From JABFRJ01 sp964389095 (GTDB lineage Bacteria; Pseudomonadota; Alphaproteobacteria; Rhizobiales; Hyphomicrobiaceae), in contig CAYMEB010000006.1 in assembly GCA_964389095.1 (NCBI GenBank), positions 1 to 55,621 on the forward strand: a stretch of DNA of 55,621 nucleotides. Direction: 5' to 3'. Position 1 is the first letter of the stretch. Every line of letters begins with the position of its first letter. Of this stretch, positions 26,218-35,242 are shown piece after piece. Both the position numbers and the translations under genes were made by a program. The notes below the pieces were generated by a model, which saw nothing but the letters and a program-made list of their open reading frames with translations, searched no databases and was not told the origin of the DNA.

Positions 26218-27371
26218 ATGCGCCGGGTCATCACGGCAGAACGTGTCGACTGGCGGGACAAGGCTCGGGACCTGGGGTTCGTTTTCCACTCCCCGGGCGG
26301 TGAAACATACTGGGACGAGCGTGCCTACTGGGCGTTGACGCTCGAGCAGATCGAGCGCGACCTGGAAGCGCCCACCGCTGAGCTCGACGGGCTCTGCCTC
26401 GAACTCGCCTCGCGCGCGGTGAACGACGAGGTTCTGCTGGAGCGGCTCGGATTGCCGCGCTTGGGACGTCATCCGGCGGAGCTGGCAGGAGGGCTCGCCG
26501 TCGCTCTATGGGCGCATGGATCTCGCTTACGACGGGAACGGTCCCGCCAAGCTTCTCGAATACAATGCGGACACCCTAACGGCGCTCTACGAGGCGGCGG
26601 TCTTCCAATGGCATTGGCTGGAGGACATGATCGCCGCCTGCCGTCTGCCCGGGGACGCGGACCAGTTCAATGATCCACGAGCGGCTGATCGCCCGGTTCG
26701 GCGAATTGGCCGGCGGCGGTGTGCTGCATCTCGCCAGCGCGCCGGATCATGTCGAGGATCGCGGCACGGTCGCCTACCTGGAGGATTGCGCCCGCCAGGG
26801 CGGCTTCGAGACCGAGTTCATAGCGCTTGCCGACATCGGCCTGACGCGCGCGGGCCAGTTCGTCGATCTGCGCGATCGCCCCATCCACAGGCTGTTCAAG
26901 CTGTATCCGTGGGAGTGGATCTTCGCGGAGCCGGCGATGCAGGGCCTGCTCAAGAGCCGCACGGCGTTTCTCGAGCCGCCGTGGAAGGCGATCCTGTCGA
27001 GCAAGGGCATGCTCGCCGCGCTCTGGCAGTTGGCGCCGGGGCATCCAAATCTGCTCGAAACCTATTTCGAGAGCGATCCTGAGGCGGCCCGCCTGGGGCA
27101 GAGCTACGCGCGCAAGCCTTTGTTCTCACGGGAGGGCGCGAACGTGACCTTGGTGTCGCACGGCGCCGTGGTCGATCAGGACGATGGTCCCTACGGTAGC
27201 GAGGGCCACATCCGCCAACGACTTGCAAAGCCGGCTCATGCCCACGGCAATACGTGCGTGGTCGGCTCGTGGATCGTGGCCGGCGAGGCGGCCGGCATCG
27301 GCTTTCGAGAGGACAAGAGCCCGATCACGAAGAACACCTCGCGCTTCGTGCCCCATGCGATCGTGGGCTGA
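26218..27371 (+). pseudogene. glutathionylspermidine synthase-family gene broken by two frameshifts
   Basis: Three consecutive frames together spell one protein of about 385 residues of the ATP-grasp glutathionylspermidine synthase-like family. Frame one (26218 to about 26481) gives MRRVITAERVDWRDKARDLG... and ends in HPAE. Frame two (about 26480-26671) gives SWQEGSPSLYGRMDLAYDG and DADQFN. Frame three (from about 26673) gives IHERLIARFGEL, LYPWEWIF, LEPPWKAILSSKG and a normal C-terminus. Each join fits a loss of two bases (or gain of one): GAGCTGG at 26479-26485 where GAGAGCTGG would restore frame, and AATGATC near 26669-26675. Neither site is a homopolymer. As written, no intact product is possible. 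It begins 11 bases after the TPR lipoprotein stop. Confidence 0.85.
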
Positions 27372-27412
27372 GTGGGCGACGCGCAATCGCTCCGTCGCCG
27401 ATCACCTCAAGC

Positions 27413-27442
27413 AAAAGGCCCGCCCCTGGGCAGGGACGGGCC
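27413..27442 (-). terminator. Rho-independent terminator for the secreted-protein gene
   Basis: On the minus strand, GGCCCGTCCCTG...CAGGGGCGGGCC forms a GC-rich stem (27442-27417) with a short loop, followed directly by TTTT (27416-27413). It lies about 30 bases after the stop of the gene at 27474-27977. On the plus strand it lacks a T tract. Confidence 0.75.
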
Positions 27443-27473
27443 ATATGCGCTCGAGACAGGCAGAGCGTCGCGA

Positions 27474-27977
27474 TCACTTCTTGACGCTGACGCCGAAGGT
27501 GACCTGAGCCTTCTTGTTCTCCTTGCCGCTGCGGACGATCCGGGCGGTGCAGCGGCTGACGCCGGACAGGCCGGTCATGCGGCAGTTGCGCGTATCGACG
27601 GTGAAGTCGAGCTTGCGCTTCTTGTCGACCGGGTTGACGTCGATCGGCTCATTCTTGGTCAGATCCTTGTCGAAGATTTCCAGCGTGATGTTGTGCACGC
27701 CGGGCGCGACCTTGCGCGACAATTTCCAGTTCGGCTTGATCTCGGCATTCTGCTTCGCGACCGCGGAGTCGACAGCGGTTCCCGCGATGGTCGCGCGAGC
27801 GAAGAAGTCGGCCTTCGAGAACGCGTCGAGCTTGTCGAGCGCCTTCACGTGCGTGACCGTCACGGTGATCTCGTGCTGGGCTGCCGGTTGGGCGAATGCG
27901 CCCAATGCCGCAACGGCCGAGAGTGCTGCGGCCGCCGTTGCCGTTGCGAGGGATTTTCTGGACAGGGTCTTCAACAT
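27474..27977 (-). CDS. secreted beta-rich protein of unknown function (C2-like region)
   Basis: The product has 167 residues with a clear signal peptide (MLKTLSRKSLATATAAAAL..., cleavage near AFAQPAAQ). The mature part is mostly beta strand: HEITVTVTHVKALDKL, ADFFARATIAG, HNITLEIFDKDL, EPIDVNP and KRKLDFTVDT, an order that resembles a C2-type beta sandwich with acidic loops. Two cysteines (NCRMTGL, SRCTARI) could form a disulfide. The function is not known. A T-tailed terminator follows it, so it is probably a single-gene transcript. Confidence 0.7.
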   Translation of the reverse strand: MLKTLSRKSLATATAAAALSAVAALGAFAQPAAQHEITVTVTHVKALDKLDAFSKADFFARATIAGTAVDSAVAKQNAEIKPNWKLSRKVAPGVHNITLEIFDKDLTKNEPIDVNPVDKKRKLDFTVDTRNCRMTGLSGVSRCTARIVRSGKENKKAQVTFGVSVKK

Positions 27978-28076
27978 CTCTTCAGTCCCTTTCAGTTGTC
28001 GACTTCACAAATTCGGCGCAATAGCAACACCCGCGGCCCTCACAATGCCCCACCACCATGGCATTCCGATCCTGAA

Positions 28077-28093
28077 CTGAAAATGACTATCAG
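28077..28093. promoter_or_regulatory. imperfect A/T-rich palindrome upstream of the secreted-protein gene
   Basis: CTGAAAATGACTATCAG has arms CTGA/TCAG plus one further inner pair around an A/T-rich centre. It lies 100 bases before the ATG at 27977. It could be an operator; no regulator can be named. Confidence 0.25.
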
Positions 28094-28161
28094 CCGAGAC
28101 AAATGCGCCCCGGCCGTTTCGTCTGTGCACCTGCGAAAGTGTCGAGGACAGCCTGCGGCTG

Positions 28162-29586
28162 TCACTCCGACGGGCGAGGCTGCAGATTGGGCTTAACCCC
28201 TTCGGGAATCGGGCATTCATAAGGTGTTGCGGTGGTTCGCGCCCGAAGGTCGGCCTGCGCGGCTGCTATCAGGTCGGGATTTGCGAGAGCGTCAACGGCG
28301 ACGCCGGCCATGCATTTGGCCGCATGGACCATTCCCTTCTTCGCCTGGCCGGATTTTCCCTGAGCCGTAATCTGCCAGGAATGGCCGGGCGTGCCGATGG
28401 CATGGGTGGCGATCCGCGCCTGCACGGTCGGCACGACCCAGCTGACGTCGCCGACGTCGGTGGAGCCCATCATCGGCGCGCCCTTGGTGCCGTAGGGGAC
28501 GACGAAATCGCACAGCGATTTGCCCGGCTGGATGGGCACACCGGCACGGGCATAGGCCGATGCGATGTCTTCGGAGGTCAACGTCTCCTGGATCTTCGCG
28601 GCATAAGCCTTGTCGTCCGCATCGAACGGCGGCGCGCCCAGACGATCGAGCTGGCTCTGCATCGCCTTTTCGAGCGGCGTATTGCCGAGCAGGTTGGATA
28701 CGGCGGAGACGACGCGCATCTCGACCGTGGTTTCCGTGATCATCGCGGCGCCGTGGGCGACCTTTCGCACGCGCTCGACCAGCGCCTTCATGCCGGGCAG
28801 GTCGCGGGCGCGAATGGCGTAGCGGACGGTCGCTTTGGCCTGCACGACGTTGGGCGCGATGCCTCCGGTCTCCAGGAGCGCATAGTGGATGCGGGCATCC
28901 GACGGCATGTGCTCGCGCATGTAGTTCACGCCGACGTTCATGAGCTCGACGGCGTCGAGGGCGCTGCGGCCCAGGTGCGGCGCGGCGGCGGCGTGGGAGG
29001 CGCGGCCCTTGAAGGCGAAATCCATGCGCGTGTTCGCGAGGCTCTGGGCATCGTCGACGCGATTGATGGCGGCGGGATGCCAGGTGATCGCGATGTCGAC
29101 GTCGTCGAAGTTGCCGGCGCGGACCATGAAGGCCTTCGCAGCGCCGCCTTCCTCCGCCGGGCAACCGTAGTAGCGCACGCGGCCCTTCAGGCCGCGCTCG
29201 GCAAGATACTTCTTGACCGCCGTGGCCGCGAGCAATGCCGCAGAGCCGAGCATGTTGTGGCCGCAGCCGTGGCCGTGACCGCCCTGCACGAGTTCCTTCG
29301 GCTCGGCGATGCCCGCGACCTGGGAGAGGCCCGGGAGTGCGTCGTACTCGCCCAGGATGGCGATGACAGGTCCGCCTTCGCCCGCTTCACCCATGACGGC
29401 CGTCGGGATTCCGGCCAGGTTCTCGGTGACGCGGAAGCCCTCCCGTTCCAACATCGCGGTGTGTTCGGCCACGGACCGGTATTCGGTGTAGGCAATCTCG
29501 GGCATGCCCCAGATGCGGTCGGAGAGGGCTTCGTAATCCTCCTTGCGCTGATCCACGAGCTGCCAGATCCGATCCGTATTCCGCAT
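28162..29586 (-). CDS. M20 amidohydrolase, AbgB-like
   Basis: The product is a 474-residue metallopeptidase-family amidohydrolase resembling p-aminobenzoyl-glutamate hydrolase subunit B. It would split an amide bond of an N-acyl amino acid or similar compound in the cytoplasm. Motifs are LGEYDALPGLSQVAG, GGHGHGCGHNMLG (metal His residues), GCPAEEGGAAK (catalytic and metal Glu), ASHAAAAPHLGRSALDAVEL (dimerisation lid) and the late GTPGHSWQ. The ATG at 29586 is used because the open frame further upstream is unlike the family. No abgA or abgT partner is seen nearby, so the substrate is open. Confidence 0.88.
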   Translation of the reverse strand: MRNTDRIWQLVDQRKEDYEALSDRIWGMPEIAYTEYRSVAEHTAMLEREGFRVTENLAGIPTAVMGEAGEGGPVIAILGEYDALPGLSQVAGIAEPKELVQGGHGHGCGHNMLGSAALLAATAVKKYLAERGLKGRVRYYGCPAEEGGAAKAFMVRAGNFDDVDIAITWHPAAINRVDDAQSLANTRMDFAFKGRASHAAAAPHLGRSALDAVELMNVGVNYMREHMPSDARIHYALLETGGIAPNVVQAKATVRYAIRARDLPGMKALVERVRKVAHGAAMITETTVEMRVVSAVSNLLGNTPLEKAMQSQLDRLGAPPFDADDKAYAAKIQETLTSEDIASAYARAGVPIQPGKSLCDFVVPYGTKGAPMMGSTDVGDVSWVVPTVQARIATHAIGTPGHSWQITAQGKSGQAKKGMVHAAKCMAGVAVDALANPDLIAAAQADLRARTTATPYECPIPEGVKPNLQPRPSE

Positions 29587-29725
29587 CTTTGCGATCTCCC
29601 GAAGGCGCGCTGCGCGCAATGTAGGAATGATCGCCGGGAAGGGAGAGCGAAGCAATGGGCGGGGAGCAGTGCGACCATGCCCAGAGCGCAGGCGCAGGAG
29701 GTGCTGCGCAGAATCATAAAGGCAC

Positions 29726-29753
29726 GCGGCGCACCGGGGGGCCGATGCGCCGC
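29726..29753 (-). terminator. candidate terminator hairpin after the FccB-like gene
   Basis: GCGGCGCA (29726-29733) and TGCGCCGC (29746-29753) pair perfectly over a 12-base loop, 36 bases beyond the stop at 29790. On the minus strand the stem is followed by GTGCCTTTATG, only a weak T tract. Confidence 0.4.
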
Positions 29754-29789
29754 GAGGGTTTCATCGAAGGTTGGGGCGCGAGGGAGGCC

Positions 29790-31109
29790 TCAACCCTTCT
29801 TGGCGCCGGCGGCGGGCGCCGACTTCGCGAACATGTCGGCGATGATGCCGTCATACCAGCCGATCGACTCGGCGTAGTTCTGTTTGCGCGTGCCTGCGTC
29901 CTCGCCGCGCTGGGAGACGAAACTGCCGGAGGGATCGAGCTTGCCGTCCTTCGGCGCGTAGTTGGCGCCGATCTTGATGCAGTCGTCGGGCGCGACCAGC
30001 GACCAGCAGGTGTTGCGATAGCGCGCCGGGAAGCGCTCCTTGCGGGAGAGGTCGGCGAGCAGCGTCGTGACCACGACCTTGCCCTGGCTGTTGGCGGAGA
30101 ATGCCGACTTGGGCATCTCGGCCGCGACCGAGGCGTCGCCGAGCACGTAGATGTCCTTGTTGGCCTGGGACTGGAAGTTGTCGGGGTTGACAGGCACCCA
30201 GTCGCCCTTGGTCACGCCCGCTTTCTGGGCGATCTCGCCGGCACGCTGTTGCGGGATCACGTTGGCGGCGTCGAACTTCACCTTCTTGCCTGCCTTGGTG
30301 GTGATCTCGCGGGTGGCGGCGTCGAACTTGGTCACCGAGAAGTCGTCGATGTCGGTGGTCAGGTTCATCTCGACGATGCCCTTGTAGTACTTGTCGAAGG
30401 CTTCCGTGAACACCGCCTGTTTGGAGAAAGCCTTCTTGGGGTCGAGGATGACCAGCTTCGACTTGGGCTTCTTGGTCTTGAGGTAGTGCGCGATCATGCA
30501 GGCGCGCTCGTAGGGCCCGGGAGGGCAGCGGTAGGGATTATTCGGCATGATCATCGCGAAGGTACCGCCGTCCTTCATGCCGGAGAGCGCAGCCATCAGC
30601 TGCTGCTTGCCGAGGCCGTCGGTGTTGTAGGCGTGCGGGAAGCGGCGAGCGAGAGCGGCGGAGTAGCCGGGGATGCTGTCCCACTTGATGTCGATGCCGG
30701 GAGAGAGGACCAGGCGGTCGTAGGAGAGGGTGCGGCCGTTCGAGAGCGTGACGGTCTTCTTGGTGGCGTCGACGCCGGTGGCGCGCGCATGGATCAGCTT
30801 CACGCCCATGCCGGTGAGGCCGGAGTAGCCATGGTTGAGGCTGGCGAAGCTGCGGAAGCCGCCGATGTAGAGGTTGGAGAAGAACGACGACGAGTAGATC
30901 TGGTTGGCCTCGACCAGCGTGACGTCGAGCTTGGGGTCGCCCTTCTTGAGATAGTTCGCGACGGTCGCGCCGCCGGCGCCACCTCCCACGATGACCACCT
31001 TGGGCGCCGCCTGGGCGATTGCGACGGAGCCGAATGAACCGAGCGCCACTGCACCGGCACCGGCGCCACCGATCAACTTGCCGAAGTCGCGGCGTGAAAC
31101 GTTCGTCAT
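29790..31109 (-). CDS. FccB-like sulfide dehydrogenase flavoprotein, Tat-exported
   Basis: The product is a 439-residue flavoprotein related to the FAD subunit of flavocytochrome c sulfide dehydrogenase, which oxidises sulfide in the periplasm. A twin-arginine signal (SRRDFGKLIGG) starts the protein, followed by the FAD motif KVVIVGGGAGGATVANYLKK. The two redox Cys regions of FccB are present: RCPPGPYERAC and NTCWSLV. YVLGDASVAAEMPKSAF and the C-terminal FCSD flavin-binding domain complete it. GGGAG precedes the ATG at 31109. A cytochrome c partner (FccA) is not found next to it, so the electron acceptor is unclear. Confidence 0.9.
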   Translation of the reverse strand: MTNVSRRDFGKLIGGAGAGAVALGSFGSVAIAQAAPKVVIVGGGAGGATVANYLKKGDPKLDVTLVEANQIYSSSFFSNLYIGGFRSFASLNHGYSGLTGMGVKLIHARATGVDATKKTVTLSNGRTLSYDRLVLSPGIDIKWDSIPGYSAALARRFPHAYNTDGLGKQQLMAALSGMKDGGTFAMIMPNNPYRCPPGPYERACMIAHYLKTKKPKSKLVILDPKKAFSKQAVFTEAFDKYYKGIVEMNLTTDIDDFSVTKFDAATREITTKAGKKVKFDAANVIPQQRAGEIAQKAGVTKGDWVPVNPDNFQSQANKDIYVLGDASVAAEMPKSAFSANSQGKVVVTTLLADLSRKERFPARYRNTCWSLVAPDDCIKIGANYAPKDGKLDPSGSFVSQRGEDAGTRKQNYAESIGWYDGIIADMFAKSAPAAGAKKG

Positions 31110-31264
31110 GGTGCTGTCTCCCGTCATCGTTGAAATGCTGCGTGCCCGATCCGAGCATAGCCGCGATCTTAGAGGCGAGGCGTGAGAATTGACCAGAAGA
31201 CGGAAGAATCAAACATCAAAAAATCTCACTGTCCGGAGGCCGCCCAAGATCGGCGCCGATCCGC

Positions 31265-33082
<1,818 letters not shown>

Positions 33083-33194
33083 GGGGCAGAGGCTCGATTA
33101 AGGGTGGCGGCGACGGCCGCCGGAAGGGGTGCAAAATGCCCGGGACCAGGCCGCCGCGCAACCTGGGAGAACTCCCCGGGGGCAAAGGAGGCTC

Positions 33195-33275
33195 GTGACA
33201 GCCGCTGATCCCGGACGCATTGTGGTTGCGCTGGACGGGTTCGAAGCCGGGGCCGGCGCGATGGTGGAGCAGTGA
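33195..33275 (+). CDS. possible 26-residue small ORF
   Basis: A GTG directly downstream of AAAGGAGG opens a short frame (MTAADPGRIVVALDG...) ending at TGA 33273-33275. The spacing of 3 bases is short, and nothing else supports translation. It lies 34 bases before the next small membrane-protein gene and could act as a leader. Confidence 0.2.
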   Translation: MTAADPGRIVVALDGFEAGAGAMVEQ

Positions 33276-33309
33276 CGGCGCGGGCCGGAGCGAGCAGGCG
33301 AGGGACAGA

Positions 33310-33573
33310 ATGCGTTCGGGTGCCGTCAACGCAATCGTCGCGATCGTGCTGGCGCTCTTGCCGATTCCGGCGATGAAAGCCCTCGACTACGCCAACAGAG
33401 GCTGCGGGGACGGACTTTGCGGGTTCTTTTCCGGGATACTGGTGCTCGGCGCGCTCGCGGCGGCAACGCTCGTCTTCATGGGGCGGAGCGCGCGGCGCGA
33501 CGAGCAGCCCAGCGTGCTTCGGATGGTTCCCGTCGTGTTGTGGGTTCTGGCCGTCGGTGCCATGACACTGTGA
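33310..33573 (+). CDS. small membrane protein of unknown function
   Basis: The product has 87 residues and probably three membrane segments: NAIVAIVLALLPIPAM, FFSGILVLGALAAATLVF and MVPVVLWVLAVGAMTL. A loop with two cysteines (GCGDGLC) lies between the first two. No family was recognised. GAGGGA lies just before the ATG. The next gene, an SH3-like secreted protein, follows closely and may share its transcript. Confidence 0.55.
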   Translation: MRSGAVNAIVAIVLALLPIPAMKALDYANRGCGDGLCGFFSGILVLGALAAATLVFMGRSARRDEQPSVLRMVPVVLWVLAVGAMTL

Positions 33574-33625
33574 CGGGGGGCTCGAGGTGACCGCCGCGAG
33601 GCGAAATCGACCGGATGGGGTGATC

Positions 33626-33970
33626 GTGAGGGTGGGATGGTGCCGGATGGCGATCGCGGTGCTGGTGGCCGGCGCGGCGGCGACGACCGCCGAGGCGCGA
33701 TACGCGTGCGCCGTCGTCAAGACGCGGGATGGGTACGTGTCGCTGAGGCAAGGACCGTCGGCGCGGCATCCTGAAATCGCGCGCATGAAGCCGCAGGAAC
33801 TCGTCGGGCTGCTGCATCCCGACCGCGAGGACATCGTGAGGTCCGGCGATTGGCTTTTCGTCCGCTGGTATCCGAATACGCGGCGAACGGCCGACCACAT
33901 CCCGGACGCCGACGAGAAAACGGCGAGAGCCGGATGGGTGCGCGACAAGCTGATCGATTGCTTCGAGTGA
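33626..33970 (+). CDS. secreted bacterial SH3-domain protein
   Basis: The product has 114 residues if it starts at the GTG at 33626, where GGATGGGG lies 4-11 bases upstream and the protein opens with a clean signal peptide (MRVGWCRMAIAVLVAGAA...). A GTG at 33587 is also open. The mature part matches the SH3_3 type: GYVSLRQGPSARHPEIARM, LVGLL and GDWLFVRWY, ending GWVRDKLIDCF. Such domains often bind cell-wall peptides in the periplasm. The partner is unknown. Confidence 0.65.
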   Translation: MRVGWCRMAIAVLVAGAAATTAEARYACAVVKTRDGYVSLRQGPSARHPEIARMKPQELVGLLHPDREDIVRSGDWLFVRWYPNTRRTADHIPDADEKTARAGWVRDKLIDCFE

Positions 33971-34021
33971 CGAAGCGGGAGCGGGCGCGTCGAGCGTCCC
34001 GCGCGTCGCTCAAGCACGAGG

Positions 34022-34040
34022 GGAGCCGGATCACGGCTCC
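34022..34040. terminator. hairpin between two convergent genes
   Basis: GGAGCCG (34022-34028) and CGGCTCC (34034-34040) pair perfectly around a 5-base loop in the gap between the SH3 gene and ssb. It has no T tract on either strand, so termination is only suggested by position. Confidence 0.35.
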
Positions 34041-34070
34041 GCCCAGGTCGTCAAAAGGACCTCGCCCGGG

Positions 34071-34607
34071 TCAGAAGGGGATCTCGTCGTCGATCTGCTT
34101 GTTGAACGGCTTGGAGCCACCCTTCGCCGAAGCGCTGCCGCCGGAGCGGCCGCCGCCCGAGCCACCACCCGAGCCGCCGCCATAACCACCACCCGAGTCG
34201 CCACCGCCGCCGTATTCGGGCTGGTCGCCCTCCTGCATGCCGGCGCCGGCGCCGCCGCGGCCATCGAGCATCGTCAGGACGCTATTGAAGCCCTGCAGCA
34301 CCACCTCGGTCGAATACTTCTCGACGCCGCTCTGATCGGTCCACTTGCGTGTCTGCAGCTGGCCCTCGACGTAGAGCTTGGCGCCCTTCTTCACGTACTG
34401 CTCGACGACCTTGCAGAGCCCTTCGTTGAAGACGACGACACGGTGCCACTCCGTCTTCTCGCGACGTTCGCCCGTGTTCTTGTCACGCCAGGTCTCGCTC
34501 GTCGCCAGAGACAGGTTCGCAATCGGCCGGCCGTCCTGCGTGCGGCGGATTTCCGGATCTTTGCCGATGTTGCCGACCAGGATCACTTTGTTCACAGATC
34601 CAGCCAT
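34071..34607 (-). CDS. ssb: single-stranded DNA-binding protein
   Basis: SSB coats single-stranded DNA during replication, repair and recombination. The 178 residues begin MAGSVNKVILVGNIGKDPEIR, and the OB fold runs to about residue 112 (NLSLATSETWRDKNTGERRE, TEWHRVVVFNE, YVEGQLQTRKW). A Gly/Ser-rich linker (about 115-165) leads to the acidic tip DDEIPF that recruits partner proteins. GGGAGAAGG lies before the ATG at 34607. In many alphaproteobacteria ssb faces uvrA and is SOS-controlled; uvrA is absent here, but a LexA-like box lies upstream. Confidence 0.96.
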   Translation of the reverse strand: MAGSVNKVILVGNIGKDPEIRRTQDGRPIANLSLATSETWRDKNTGERREKTEWHRVVVFNEGLCKVVEQYVKKGAKLYVEGQLQTRKWTDQSGVEKYSTEVVLQGFNSVLTMLDGRGGAGAGMQEGDQPEYGGGGDSGGGYGGGSGGGSGGGRSGGSASAKGGSKPFNKQIDDEIPF

Positions 34608-34802
34608 GGCCTTCTCCCAATCTACGGATCCACGCGGACGCCAGCGCGCCGCCATCCGGCTTGTACCGCGAAATCGCGTCCGGACTTCGATGCGTGCTGC
34701 ATAGCGCTTTCGGCCGATCCGGTCCGAGGTATCGCATCGTTGTCCACGCCTTTGTCCGCGTCACCCGCGGGATCGGGGGCGTGGCGCCCGGTTTGCAGTC
34801 AA

Positions 34803-34817
34803 GTTCCTAGTTTGTTC
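34803..34817 (-). promoter_or_regulatory. candidate LexA (SOS) box
   Basis: The plus strand reads GTTC-CTAGTTT-GTTC, an exact match to the alphaproteobacterial LexA consensus GTTC-N7-GTTC (GAAC-N7-GAAC toward ssb). On the minus strand TTGACT (34802-34797) follows at once, as a -35 would, but no good -10 was found at 16-18 bases. It is about 200 bases upstream of ssb. Confidence 0.5.
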
Positions 34818-35041
34818 ACAATGCCACGGAGGCGGTCGCAGGGCAAGTGGCAATCGCCGCGGAGCGGTCTCGTCGCAGGCGCGTATGCGCATCCGCGTGC
34901 CGCGATCGCCGCCGTCCGACGGGGCGCCGGAGGGACACATGATCTGTCTGCAGCCGCGGGCGGGTGCACTTTCCCTGACAGGCTCTGTTTCATGCGCGAG
35001 CGCGTCCGGCGGGTAACCGCGTCCACCCGGACCGAGGCACG

Positions 35042-35070
35042 GTGACAGGTCCGTGACTGGTTGCTATAGA
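35042..35070 (+). promoter_or_regulatory. sigma-70 promoter of the nucleoside/purine ABC importer operon
   Basis: GTGACA (35042-35047) and TATAGA (35065-35070) are separated by exactly 17 bases. Transcription would start near 35077, leaving a leader of about 165 bases before the ATPase ATG at 35243. Confidence 0.55.
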
Positions 35071-35242
35071 GGCCGCACAGTGTTGCCTGCGCGGAGCGTC
35101 TTGCCTCGAAGCAAGGCGTCCTGGAGCGACCAGAAGTCGCCGGAGGACCGGAGCGGCCGCGGCCGCGAACGCTGTAGGGCCATGCTTTCGGGCTTGCGTG
35201 GCCGAAGTCGATGCAGTGGATCCTGCGCAGGGATCGCCGGTC

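Larger units (their letters stand above)
34608..35242. other. 635-base divergent regulatory region between ssb and the ABC importer
   Basis: No sizeable gene is supported. The region holds a LexA-like box (34803-34817), a sigma-70 promoter for the ABC operon (35042-35070) and a transcribed leader of about 165 bases with two hairpins: CTTGC-N6-GCAAG (35100-35115) and, near 35179-35202, GCCATGC pairing with GCGTGGC. A 25-residue ORF (34939-35016) behind GGAGGG exists but has no other support. No known purine or guanidine riboswitch consensus was recognised. Confidence 0.55.

Noticed and set aside
31110..31264. Palindrome GATCGGC-GCCGATC with TTTTTT about 25 bases further on, after the ABC exporter stop.
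   Set aside because: The palindrome has no loop, and the T run is not next to a stem, so it does not qualify as a terminator.
34939..35016. A 25-residue ORF behind GGAGGG between the LexA-like box and the importer promoter.
   Set aside because: It has no recognisable sequence, no stop-codon or promoter context beyond the ribosome-binding site, and could easily arise by chance.
35071..35242. Known purine or guanidine riboswitch upstream of the importer.
   Set aside because: The conserved core sequences of those classes were not found; only generic hairpins are visible.
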